DNA from: a bacterium
Lineage (GTDB): Bacteria; Patescibacteriota; Minisyncoccia; Minisyncoccales; JAGLPU01
Assembly: GCA_030594935.1 (NCBI GenBank)
Contig: JAUVEE010000035.1
Coordinates: forward strand, 1-6,817
Direction: 5' to 3'
Length of the DNA: 6,817 nucleotides
Numbering within the stretch: position 1 is the first letter of the stretch; the number at the start of each line of letters is the position of its first letter. Positions 1 to 5,176 of this stretch are shown here, piece by piece. Made by a program: the position numbers and the translations under genes. The notes beneath the pieces were generated by a model. The model had not been told where the DNA came from and searched no databases. It saw nothing but the letters and a program-made list of their open reading frames with translations.

Positions 1-1603
1 ATTTTTTCAAGCTGTTTTTGGAAGCGAAAGCTTTTTCGTTTTGCGGATTAATATAGCGGTAAAGATACCAGGAAGAACAAACAAAAGTATCCATGGTATC
101 GGTTTCTCTTCTTGCTTCCCCCTGGCATTTGGGACAGACAGCTTTGATGAATTTATTTGATTTGGCCAAGGGAGATTCTCCTTCTCCGCTCGGCTTAAAT
201 TCTTTGATATTGGGAAGCAGTATGGGCAGCTCTTTTTCCGGAATCGGCTGCCAGCCGCACTGCTGGCAATAAACCATTGGGATGGGCGCTCCCCAATACC
301 GCTGGCGGGAAATTATCCAATCCCGAAGCTTGTAATAAACAGTGGTGATGGCTGAATCTTTTTCGACCAGCCATTCAGAAATTCTTTTTTTAGCCACAGA
401 TGAATCCAAGCCGTTAAACCGGCCCGAGTTTACCAGAATCCCTTCGCCTTCATAGGCTTGCTGGCAATCTGCGCTGGACGCAACCAAGCCCGCTTCCTTG
501 GGCAATTTCTTCTTTGATTTTATTACTTCAATTATCGGCAGGCTGTATTGTTTGGCAAAGTCAAAATCGCGCTGGTCATGAGCCGGTACCGCCATAATTG
601 CTCCGGTGCCGTAAAAAGCCAAAACATAGTCAGCGATAAAAACAGGAATCTCCCGGTTATTTGCCGGATTGATCGCTTTTATCCCTTTCACTTCTATTCC
701 GCTTTTATTTTTTACTCCGGAGATTCTTTCTCTTTCGCTTTTTTTCTGGGAATCCTTAATATATCTTTTAACCTGTTCCAGGTTTGAAATCTGCTGCTCA
801 AGCTCGGCAATAATCTCGTGTTCCGGAGCTATCACCAGATAAGTGCAGCCGAACAAAGTATCAGTCCTGGTGGTAAATACCTTAAGTTCATTTTCTTTGC
901 CTAAAGAAAAGTTTATCTCTGTCCCCTCGCTCCGGCCGATCCAGTTCCGCTGCATTGTTTTAGTGGCTTCGGGCCAATCCAAATCATCCAAAGTTTCCAG
1001 CAATTCTTCGGCATAATCCGTAATCTTAAACATCCACTGCTCCACCTTTTTTTGCACGACCTCCGTGTCGCATCTTTCGCATTTGCCGTCCACCACTTGT
1101 TCGTTGGCCAGAATAGTTTGGCAGGAAGGACAGAAATTAGCCGGCGTTTCTTTCCGATAAGCCAGCCCGTTTTTATAGAGCTGAAGAAACATCCATTGGG
1201 TCCATTTATAGTATTCAGGATCAGTGGTTTTTATTTCCCGAGACCAGTCATAACTGAATCCCAAAGACTTGAGCTGTCTGGTAAAAGTCTTCACGTTCTT
1301 TCTGGTGCTGACCCGAGGATGAGTCTTGACTTTAAGAGCATAGTTTTCCGCGGGTAAGCCAAAAGCATCCCAGCCCATGGGATGTAAAACATTATATCCT
1401 TTTCTTCTATAAAGATGAGAGGCAATATCAGTGGCAATGTATCCCCGCGGGTGGCCGACATGCAGTCCGTCCCCCGAGGGGTAAGGAAACATATCAAGGC
1501 AATAGAATTTTGGTTTGGACGAATTCTGCTTGGTTTTGAATATCTCCAATTTCTCCCAAACTTTCTGCCATTTCTTTTCTATTTTCTGGTGATTATATGC
1601 CAT
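1..1603 (-). CDS. leuS: Leucyl-tRNA synthetase, N-terminal 534 residues (3' end outside window)
   Basis: Cytoplasmic class I aminoacyl-tRNA synthetase that charges tRNA-Leu with leucine using ATP. The frame is open for all 534 codons to the window edge, with no frameshift. Visible motifs: PYPSGDGLHVGHPRGY with the HIGH-type HVGH at residues 48-51; WDAFGLPAENYA at 78-89; a zinc-type cluster C158/C161/C175/C178; the CP1 editing domain (about 220-415) with the threonine-rich TTRTDTLFG at 244-252 and GTGAIMAVPAHDQRD at 332-346, which carries the conserved Asp that anchors the amino acid to be edited; RYWGAPIP at 435-442; a second cysteine set C446/C449/C490/C493; and DTMDTFVCSSWY at 502-513. Editing therefore looks intact. 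KMSKS, the anticodon-binding domain and the C-terminal domain (roughly 270-330 residues in the family) lie beyond position 1. The ATG at 1603-1601 is firm: an in-frame TAA sits five codons upstream (1618-1616) and no other start lies between. No Shine-Dalgarno sequence precedes it. Confidence 0.97.
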   Translation of the reverse strand, partial: MAYNHQKIEKKWQKVWEKLEIFKTKQNSSKPKFYCLDMFPYPSGDGLHVGHPRGYIATDIASHLYRRKGYNVLHPMGWDAFGLPAENYALKVKTHPRVSTRKNVKTFTRQLKSLGFSYDWSREIKTTDPEYYKWTQWMFLQLYKNGLAYRKETPANFCPSCQTILANEQVVDGKCERCDTEVVQKKVEQWMFKITDYAEELLETLDDLDWPEATKTMQRNWIGRSEGTEINFSLGKENELKVFTTRTDTLFGCTYLVIAPEHEIIAELEQQISNLEQVKRYIKDSQKKSERERISGVKNKSGIEVKGIKAINPANNREIPVFIADYVLAFYGTGAIMAVPAHDQRDFDFAKQYSLPIIEVIKSKKKLPKEAGLVASSADCQQAYEGEGILVNSGRFNGLDSSVAKKRISEWLVEKDSAITTVYYKLRDWIISRQRYWGAPIPMVYCQQCGWQPIPEKELPILLPNIKEFKPSGEGESPLAKSNKFIKAVCPKCQGEARRETDTMDTFVCSSWYLYRYINPQNEKAFASKNSLKK

Positions 1604-1612
1604 AATGTGTTT

Positions 1613-1642
1613 ATTTTATAGGAAATCCGGGGATTTGTCCAA
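1613..1642 (-). promoter_or_regulatory. Putative leuS promoter, possibly giving a leaderless mRNA
   Basis: Read on the minus strand, TTGGAC (1642-1637) is followed by TATAAAAT (1620-1613). The spacer is 16 bases to TATAAA or 18 to TAAAAT, close to the sigma-70 consensus. The -10 ends only 9 bases before the leuS ATG, so a start site 6-8 bases downstream would leave a leader of about 1-4 bases. The lack of any purine-rich ribosome-binding site fits this. Inferred from sequence only. Confidence 0.55.
1623..1636. repeat. Inverted repeat inside the leuS promoter spacer
   Basis: AAATCC-GG-GGATTT is a perfect 6+6 inverted repeat with a two-base centre. It fills nearly the whole spacer between the proposed -35 and -10 of leuS, where a repressor operator would be expected. 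It is short enough to be chance, and no regulator gene is in the window. Confidence 0.3.
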
Positions 1643-1656
1643 TAAAAAAATACTGG

Positions 1657-1701
1657 CTGTGTCCAAAAATTATTTGTTGGCTGTAAAAACATTTGACACA
1701 G
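1657..1701. repeat. Imperfect inverted repeat between leuS and the Lys-rich peptide gene
   Basis: CTGTGTCCAAA (1657-1667) and TTTGACACAG (1692-1701) are complementary over 10 pairs with one bulged C. About 24 bases separate the arms. The right arm overlaps the TTGACA -35 element of the rightward promoter and the left arm lies just upstream of the leuS -35, so a bound protein or a hairpin here could affect both divergent promoters. A separate direct repeat TGGCTGT occurs at 1654-1660 and again about 25 bases later, ending at 1684. Confidence 0.3.
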
Positions 1702-1720
1702 TATGATGTTTTGATAAAAT
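1693..1720 (+). promoter_or_regulatory. Promoter for the Lys-rich peptide transcript
   Basis: TTGACA (1693-1698, a perfect -35), a 16-base spacer, and TAAAAT (1715-1720, 5 of 6 to the -10 consensus). Expected transcription start is about 1727. This would leave a leader of about 127 bases before the peptide ATG, which is long for so small a gene. The transcript would end at the terminator at 1954-1987, giving an RNA of about 260 bases. Confidence 0.6.
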
Positions 1721-1740
1721 CATTATAAGAGAAAGAAAAA

Positions 1741-1770
1741 ATGCGCGGTCCGGTCGACCCTCGCGGATAA
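1741..1770 (+). CDS. Possible 9-codon leader peptide (upstream ORF)
   Basis: ATG to TAA encoding MRGPVDPRG. It begins about 14 bases after the predicted transcription start and is preceded by the purine-rich run AGAGAAAGAAAAA, the only plausible ribosome-binding-like stretch in this intergenic region. It is much richer in GC than its surroundings and contains a hairpin: GCG and GGTC (1743-1745, 1747-1750) pair with GACC and CGC (1756-1759, 1762-1764) around a five-base loop. Its stop overlaps the next ATG as TAATG. It could be a regulatory leader peptide, or just an RNA hairpin that happens to contain an ATG. No homologue is recognised. Confidence 0.25.
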   Translation: MRGPVDPRG

Positions 1771-1832
1771 TGTGCCAAATCAATATCATAGACACATTAA
1801 TAAATATTACATTTTCAATTTTGCAGAAATAA
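1770..1832 (+). CDS. Possible 20-codon ORF coupled to the leader ORF
   Basis: Its ATG overlaps the stop of the 9-codon ORF (TAATG), an arrangement typical of translational coupling. It encodes a mostly hydrophobic, Ile-rich 20-residue peptide ending in TAA. It lies in the same frame as the Lys-rich peptide, separated from it by this one stop and seven sense codons. The composition may simply reflect AT-rich non-coding leader DNA, and nothing in the sequence itself proves it is a gene. Confidence 0.15.
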   Translation: MCQINIIDTLINITFSILQK

Positions 1833-1853
1833 AATTTATTTCTAATTAAACTT

Positions 1854-1931
1854 ATGGCAAAAAAAGCTAAAGCTAAACCAAAGACAGCCAAGAAAAAAGT
1901 AGTTAAGAAAAAAACCACTAAAAAAAAATAA
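1854..1931 (+). CDS. Lys-rich 25-residue basic micro-protein (histone H1-tail-like)
   Basis: ATG to TAA, 25 residues, of which 14 are lysine; the rest are Ala, Thr, Val and one Pro. There is no acidic or aromatic residue. It begins MAKKAKAKPK and carries AKKK, VKKK and TKKK steps like the tails of histone H1 and of bacterial H1-like proteins. Such a peptide would bind DNA, RNA or another polyanion and is probably unstructured alone; this is inferred from composition. Support for a real gene: codons for Ala, Lys, Thr and Val vary (GCA/GCT/GCC, AAA/AAG, ACA/ACC/ACT, GTA/GTT), so it is not a simple repeat; a good promoter lies upstream and a strong terminator starts 23 bases after the stop. Against: no Shine-Dalgarno sequence, and A-rich DNA encodes lysine easily. 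No in-frame start lies between the upstream TAA (1830-1832) and this ATG. The exact function is unknown. Confidence 0.6.
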   Translation: MAKKAKAKPKTAKKKVVKKKTTKKK

Positions 1932-1953
1932 GCTTTATTCCGAAAGCTAATTT

Positions 1954-1987
1954 AAAAAACAGAGAATTAGAATTCTCTGTTTTTTTT
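1954..1987 (+). terminator. Intrinsic terminator of the Lys-rich peptide gene
   Basis: ACAGAGAA (1959-1966) and TTCTCTGT (1973-1980) form a perfect 8-bp stem with loop TTAGAA, followed by a run of eight T (1980-1987). The A run at 1954-1958 can extend the stem by pairing with the T run. The A run before the stem also makes the structure usable in the opposite direction. Confidence 0.85.
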
Positions 1988-1996
1988 AAATAAAAG

Positions 1997-2078
1997 TTTT
2001 CCACAATTAAGTGTTGACAAACTTTTAAGAGTAAGATAGTATTTAAATATAATCATTAGATTATACACATTTTTCACA
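1997..2078 (+). other. Three DnaA-box-like 9-mers in the same orientation
   Basis: TTTTCCACA (1997-2005, one mismatch to TTATCCACA), TTATACACA (2061-2069, exact to TTATNCACA) and TTTTTCACA (2070-2078, weaker) lie within 82 AT-rich bases. They could be a DnaA-binding cluster acting as a regulatory or replication site. No dnaA, dnaN or other origin marker is visible, and genes do not diverge from this point, so an origin is not supported. Confidence 0.2.
2014..2053 (+). promoter_or_regulatory. Promoter region of the candidate small RNA
   Basis: Two overlapping readings. The first is TTGACA (2014-2019), a 17-base spacer and TAGTAT (2037-2042), starting near 2049. The second is TTAAGA (2025-2030), a 17-base spacer and a perfect TATAAT (2048-2053), starting near 2060. 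Either points rightward into a stretch without any usable ORF. It lies only 26 bases after the terminator of the preceding transcript, so it marks a new transcription unit. Confidence 0.55.
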
Positions 2079-2081
2079 CAA

Positions 2082-2110
2082 CAGCACCTTCCAACATCAC
2101 CAGCACCTTC
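2082..2110 (+). repeat. Direct repeat CAGCACCTTC x2
   Basis: Two identical 10-base copies (2082-2091, 2101-2110) spaced 19 bases start to start, both followed by a similar A/T step. They lie in the C-rich first half of the small-RNA candidate, so they could be two copies of one seed; on the DNA level they could also be a pair of protein sites. Confidence 0.5.
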
Positions 2111-2150
2111 ATATTTATAGAGCACTAACACTGCTCTCTTTCACTTTTTA

Positions 2151-2176
2151 AAATGGCCTTATAGCCATTTGTTTTA
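2151..2176 (+). terminator. Hairpin terminator between the small RNA and tatD
   Basis: AAATGGC (2151-2157) and GCCATTT (2164-2170) form a perfect 7-bp stem with a six-base loop. On the plus strand it is followed by GTTTTATTT, which suits the end of the small RNA. On the minus strand it begins 12 bases after the tatD stop and is followed by TTTT only in part formed by the stem, so it may also end the leftward operon less strongly. The stem is A/T-rich at its base, so it is weaker than the one at 1954-1987. Confidence 0.6.
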
Positions 2177-2181
2177 TTTGG

Positions 2182-2985
2182 TTAAATTTCAAATAAACTG
2201 CGAGCATTTTGAGTGCTAACTTCAGAGATTTCAGCGAAGCTCTCTCCCCTAACATTAGCTATCTTCTGAACAACGTGTTTTATAAACAGCGGCTCATTGC
2301 GGCCTTCTTCTTGAGGCGGCGTTAAATAAGGACAATCGGTTTCAACTAAAATTCTGTTCGCCGGCATTTTTTTAATAACCTCATCCAATTCTAATTTAAA
2401 GATTATTCCATTAAAACCGATATAAAAACCCAAATCCAAAAACTCCTGCGCCTGCTGCCATGTCCCGCTGAAACAATGAATAACTCCTTTAGGAGTTTTA
2501 CTGCTGACAACTTCCAGTAAATCATCAAAAGCAAGCCGGCAATGAATAATTACCGGAAGACTTAGCTCTTCTGCCAAATTCAATTGCTGAACAAATAAAT
2601 CTTTTTGCCTTTTTTTAAACTCCGGCCGCTTGCTTTTAGCTTTCGGTTTATACCAATAATCAAGCCCTATCTCCCCTAAAGCCACTACCTTGGAGTCCTG
2701 AGCCAGCTCCTTATACTTTTCATAAGCAAACTCCTTTTCCAGAAAATCATCTTCTTCCGCCTTTATCTTTACCAAACCGGTATCCAGGCTTATCGGATGC
2801 AAGCCGACAGCAGCATAAACTCCTTGATTATATTTTGTGGCCAGCTCCACTGCTTTTTGAGAAGTAACAAGGTTTGTCCCGATATTAATGAGCCAAATAT
2901 CTTCAGCCAAACAGCGCCCAATAACTTGATGGGCGTCATCTTTAAACCCGTTAAAATTCAAATGGGAATGAGTGTCAATTAACAT
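2182..2985 (-). CDS. tatD: TatD family metal-dependent deoxyribonuclease
   Basis: 267-residue amidohydrolase-fold TIM barrel, the usual TatD length. TatD proteins are soluble divalent-metal DNases (3'-5' exonuclease and endonuclease activity in characterised members) linked to DNA repair and DNA degradation. All metal-site motifs are present: DTHSHLNF with H6 and H8, GEIGLDY with E105, IIHCR with H148, IHCFSG with H170, and VETDCPYL with D217. The start at 2985-2983 was chosen because the family begins almost at the HxH motif (here MLIDTHSH) and it leaves a 7-base gap after the nadE-fusion stop. An in-frame ATG at 3069 would add 28 residues without family match and overlap the upstream gene by 77 bases. 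Only a weak TTGAG precedes the start. It is the last gene of the leftward row. The subgroup (TatD versus YcfH/YabD) cannot be settled by eye. Confidence 0.93.
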   Translation of the reverse strand: MLIDTHSHLNFNGFKDDAHQVIGRCLAEDIWLINIGTNLVTSQKAVELATKYNQGVYAAVGLHPISLDTGLVKIKAEEDDFLEKEFAYEKYKELAQDSKVVALGEIGLDYWYKPKAKSKRPEFKKRQKDLFVQQLNLAEELSLPVIIHCRLAFDDLLEVVSSKTPKGVIHCFSGTWQQAQEFLDLGFYIGFNGIIFKLELDEVIKKMPANRILVETDCPYLTPPQEEGRNEPLFIKHVVQKIANVRGESFAEISEVSTQNARSLFEI

Positions 2986-2992
2986 ATTTTGC

Positions 2993-4216
2993 TCAATTCT
3001 TAAGGCTACAAATAACAGGCAAAGACATTTTATGAAGATTTGCTCGTTTTCTTTTTCTAATAGCCACAATTCTCTTTAGGGAAATATTAGTTAAAACAGC
3101 GATTTCTTTTTCTTTTAATCCTTGAGAAAAAAGCTTAAGCACCATGTCCAGGGTTTGATAAGAAAGTCCTATTTCTTCTTCGTCGCTTTGCCCGGCCCAA
3201 AGCCCGGCAGTGGGAACAGCCTGGATTATTTCTTTTGGCAATCCGGCTTCCTCAGCCAGCTTTATCACCTCTGTCTTATATAAATCAGCAATGGGCTCAA
3301 TATCCACTCCCCCGTCTCCATATTTGGTAAAGTAGCCGATTTCCATTTCCGATTTATTGGTGGTGCCTATCACCAGGAAATTATGCAGATTGGCAAAATA
3401 ATAAAGAACTGCCATGCGCAAACGGGACTGCAAATTTCCTTGAGTCATTTTATCGGCCTTAGGCAAAGCCCGCAGAGAACTCTGATATATTTTTGCCAGT
3501 GATATTGTTTTTATCTTTGCTCCTAATTTCTTTTCCAACAATAGAATATTCTTCGGAGTCTTGCCGACAGCAATGGGAAGATAAAGAAAGCTGGTTTTAG
3601 TTCCCAAAGCTTTGCGCGCCAGATAAGCGGTTAAAGCAGAATCAATCCCTCCGGAAATGCCCACAACTCCCCCTGGCGCTTTTTCTTCAATAAAAGAAAC
3701 TATTCTCTTTTCTAAAGACGCGCCCGATAACTTGATCCTCTCTTCACCGTTTATTGTTCGCAAAAACAGCCGCGTCTGTGGCGGCACTAAACTTTTCCAT
3801 TCTTTCCCTCTCCTTATTTTCTCCCTTATTTGGGTGGCAGCCAGTTCATTAAAAAACAAAGGATGAAGACACACTTTTATTTTGACAGCGTCAAAGCATT
3901 CTTTAGTCCAAAGATTGCCGGTAAAAACTGTTGTCTTGGCCGGGTTGAGTTTAGTTATTTTCAAAATTGTCTTAGCCCATAAAAAATTGTCAAAAACATC
4001 GGGCATTCCGTAAATCCGGCAATTTTTAAGGCCGGCTAAAGATTTTTTCAGCATTTCTTTTCTTTCAGAAAAAGAAAAAGGATTATCCCGAGTGCCTGAT
4101 TCTTGAGAGCTGCCGATTACCAAAAAAATCCTATCTGCCTTTTTGGCAATCCATTTTATTGATGCTAAATGACCCTTATGAAAAGGTTGGAATCTGCCAA
4201 TGAATAAAGCGTCCAT
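2993..4216 (-). CDS. nadE: Bifunctional NMN adenylyltransferase (NadM-type) / NAD+ synthetase fusion
   Basis: 407 residues in two enzyme domains. Residues 1 to about 155 are an archaeal-type (NadM) nucleotidyltransferase: GRFQPFHKGH at 7-16 with the HxGH motif, NPFSFSERKEM at 45-55, and the second nucleotide-binding motif AATQIREKIRRGKEW at 126-140, matching the GTxIRxxIxxGxxW form. It joins ATP to NMN or nicotinate mononucleotide. Residues about 165-407 are ammonia-dependent NAD synthetase: pyrophosphatase P-loop SGGIDSA at 188-194, GNLQSRLRM at 260-268, GTTNKSE at 284-290, KYGDGGVDIEPIADLYKTEV at 298-317, and GLWAGQSDEEEIG at 338-350. There is no glutaminase domain, so free ammonia is the expected nitrogen donor. 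Together these perform the last two steps to NAD in the cytoplasm. The order is open: NaMN to NaAD to NAD, or NaMN to NMN to NAD as in Francisella, where an NMN synthetase-type NadE works with NadM. It starts 3 bases after the activase stop and ends in TGA, 7 bases before tatD. Confidence 0.93.
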   Translation of the reverse strand: MDALFIGRFQPFHKGHLASIKWIAKKADRIFLVIGSSQESGTRDNPFSFSERKEMLKKSLAGLKNCRIYGMPDVFDNFLWAKTILKITKLNPAKTTVFTGNLWTKECFDAVKIKVCLHPLFFNELAATQIREKIRRGKEWKSLVPPQTRLFLRTINGEERIKLSGASLEKRIVSFIEEKAPGGVVGISGGIDSALTAYLARKALGTKTSFLYLPIAVGKTPKNILLLEKKLGAKIKTISLAKIYQSSLRALPKADKMTQGNLQSRLRMAVLYYFANLHNFLVIGTTNKSEMEIGYFTKYGDGGVDIEPIADLYKTEVIKLAEEAGLPKEIIQAVPTAGLWAGQSDEEEIGLSYQTLDMVLKLFSQGLKEKEIAVLTNISLKRIVAIRKRKRANLHKMSLPVICSLKN

Positions 4217-4219
4217 ACT

Positions 4220-5173
4220 TTATATAGCCATATTTGACCATTTTCCGCAACGGTCTCCCCAGCGGGCAACCACTTTGTCTTCAATTCTGGCTTCAATCAC
4301 CTCGCACTGGTTGGGACAGCCTTTGCATTGGAAAGAAGTGCATTTTATCTCCTTGTCAATAATTCCAAATCCGGAAAACTTGGTTTTTTCCGGCGCCTGC
4401 TGCTTCACTAATAAAGCGACGCCGAAAGCTCCCATAACCGTATTATATTTAGGAATAATTATTTCTTGCTCCAAGGCGTCCTCAAACGCCTTTTTCATGC
4501 CCACATTCTCGGAAACGCCTCCTTGGAAAATAATAGTTGGCTGAACATTTTTCCCCTTGCCCACATTATTTAAAAAATTGCGAGCCATCCCCTGGCAAAG
4601 TCCGGCCACAATGTCTTCAGTCTTATGGCCAATCTGCTGCTTGTGAATCATATCTGATTCGGCAAACACCGTACACCTTGACCCTATATTAGTGGGATTT
4701 TTTGATTTTAAAGCGAGCTCCCCGAACTCTTCAATCGGAATTTTCAAGCGAAAGGCCTGAGCGTCGAGAAAAGCTCCGGTCCCGGCTGCGCAGATCAAAT
4801 TCATGGCGAAATCAACGGCCACGCCGTTTTCCAGAATTATAATTTTAGAATCTTGTCCGCCGATTTCCAATACCGTCCGCGCCTCCGGCACCAAAAAAGT
4901 GGCTGCTCTGGCATGAGTGGTAATTTCATTCTTGACTAAATCCGCTCCAGCAACTACTCCGGATAAATGGCGGGCTGAACCCGTCGTTCCCACTCCACTG
5001 ATTTCCGCCTCCTCTGGCATTTTTTCCTGGAGCAGTCTGAGACCCTTTTTTACCGCTCCGATAGGATCGCCTTCTGTGCGGATATACAGGGAAAATAAAA
5101 CCTGGTTATTTTCATCAATTAGAACCAGATTAGTGGAAACAGAACCAACATCAATACCAAGATAAGTTTTCAT
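4220..5173 (-). CDS. BadF/BadG/HgdC-type CoA-dehydratase activase with C-terminal Cys cluster
   Basis: 317-residue ASKHA-fold ATPase of the 2-hydroxyacyl-CoA dehydratase activator family. Known members form a homodimer holding one [4Fe-4S] cluster and push single electrons into a partner enzyme by ATP hydrolysis. Seen here: GIDVGSVSTN at 6-15 (phosphate 1), VGTTGSARH at 61-69, EIGGQDSK at 103-110 (phosphate 2), C128 in NLICAAGTGAFLD and C167 in GSRCTVFAESD (the two cluster ligands), and FQGGVSENVG at 216-225 (adenosine site). Beyond the usual roughly 260 residues a tail carries C278, CKGCPNQC with C283/C286/C290, and GDRCGK with C309. Such a tail resembles the cysteine stretch in the long activase-dehydratase fusion proteins and could bind a second metal cluster; this is inference. 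No dehydratase subunits lie in the window, so the electron acceptor is unknown. It starts 3 bases after atpC and ends 3 bases before the NAD-fusion gene, so it is probably co-transcribed. No Shine-Dalgarno sequence. Confidence 0.9.
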   Translation of the reverse strand: MKTYLGIDVGSVSTNLVLIDENNQVLFSLYIRTEGDPIGAVKKGLRLLQEKMPEEAEISGVGTTGSARHLSGVVAGADLVKNEITTHARAATFLVPEARTVLEIGGQDSKIIILENGVAVDFAMNLICAAGTGAFLDAQAFRLKIPIEEFGELALKSKNPTNIGSRCTVFAESDMIHKQQIGHKTEDIVAGLCQGMARNFLNNVGKGKNVQPTIIFQGGVSENVGMKKAFEDALEQEIIIPKYNTVMGAFGVALLVKQQAPEKTKFSGFGIIDKEIKCTSFQCKGCPNQCEVIEARIEDKVVARWGDRCGKWSNMAI

Positions 5174-5176
5174 AAT

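Larger units (their letters stand above)
2049..2177 (+). ncRNA. Candidate small regulatory RNA, C-rich, promoter and terminator bounded
   Basis: A stretch of about 115-130 bases between a good promoter and a hairpin followed by a T-rich tail. It has no reading frame: the only ATG (2153) starts a 3-codon ORF. The first half is strongly C-rich and G-poor, so probably single-stranded, and carries CAGCACCTTC twice (2082-2091 and 2101-2110). A hairpin follows: AGAGCA (2119-2124), loop of 7, TGCTCT (2132-2137). The layout of unpaired C-rich seed, small hairpin and terminator hairpin is that of a trans-acting small RNA; CACCTTC could pair with GAAGGTG-like ribosome-binding sites. It does not match a known RNA family I recognise (not tmRNA, 6S, SRP RNA or RNase P RNA). 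It runs toward the 3' end of tatD and could also act on that transcript. Ends are estimated. Confidence 0.4.

Noticed and set aside
548..1357. Plus-strand open frames of 79 and 101 codons opposite leuS
   Set aside because: The minus strand here encodes an unbroken LeuRS editing and catalytic region; these are antisense shadows without motifs.
1..1603. Possible frameshift or pseudogene in leuS
   Set aside because: All 534 codons were read through in one frame with every expected motif in order. The gene is only cut by the window edge.
1821..1848. Second promoter close to the Lys-rich peptide (TTGCAG-16-TAATTA)
   Set aside because: The -10 matches the consensus poorly; the TTGACA/TAAAAT pair at 1693-1720 is far better.
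1670..1918. 82-codon minus-strand frame that looks like a membrane protein (Phe/Leu-rich)
   Set aside because: The hydrophobicity comes from reading the Lys codons of the small basic gene backwards (AAA to TTT). It also covers the promoter and leader of that gene.
1997..2078. Replication origin
   Set aside because: No dnaA/dnaN neighbours, too few strong boxes, and the genes on the right point toward the site, not away from it.
2986..3069. 28-residue N-terminal extension of TatD
   Set aside because: It would overlap the upstream fusion gene by 77 bases and has no match to TatD, whose family starts at the HxH motif.
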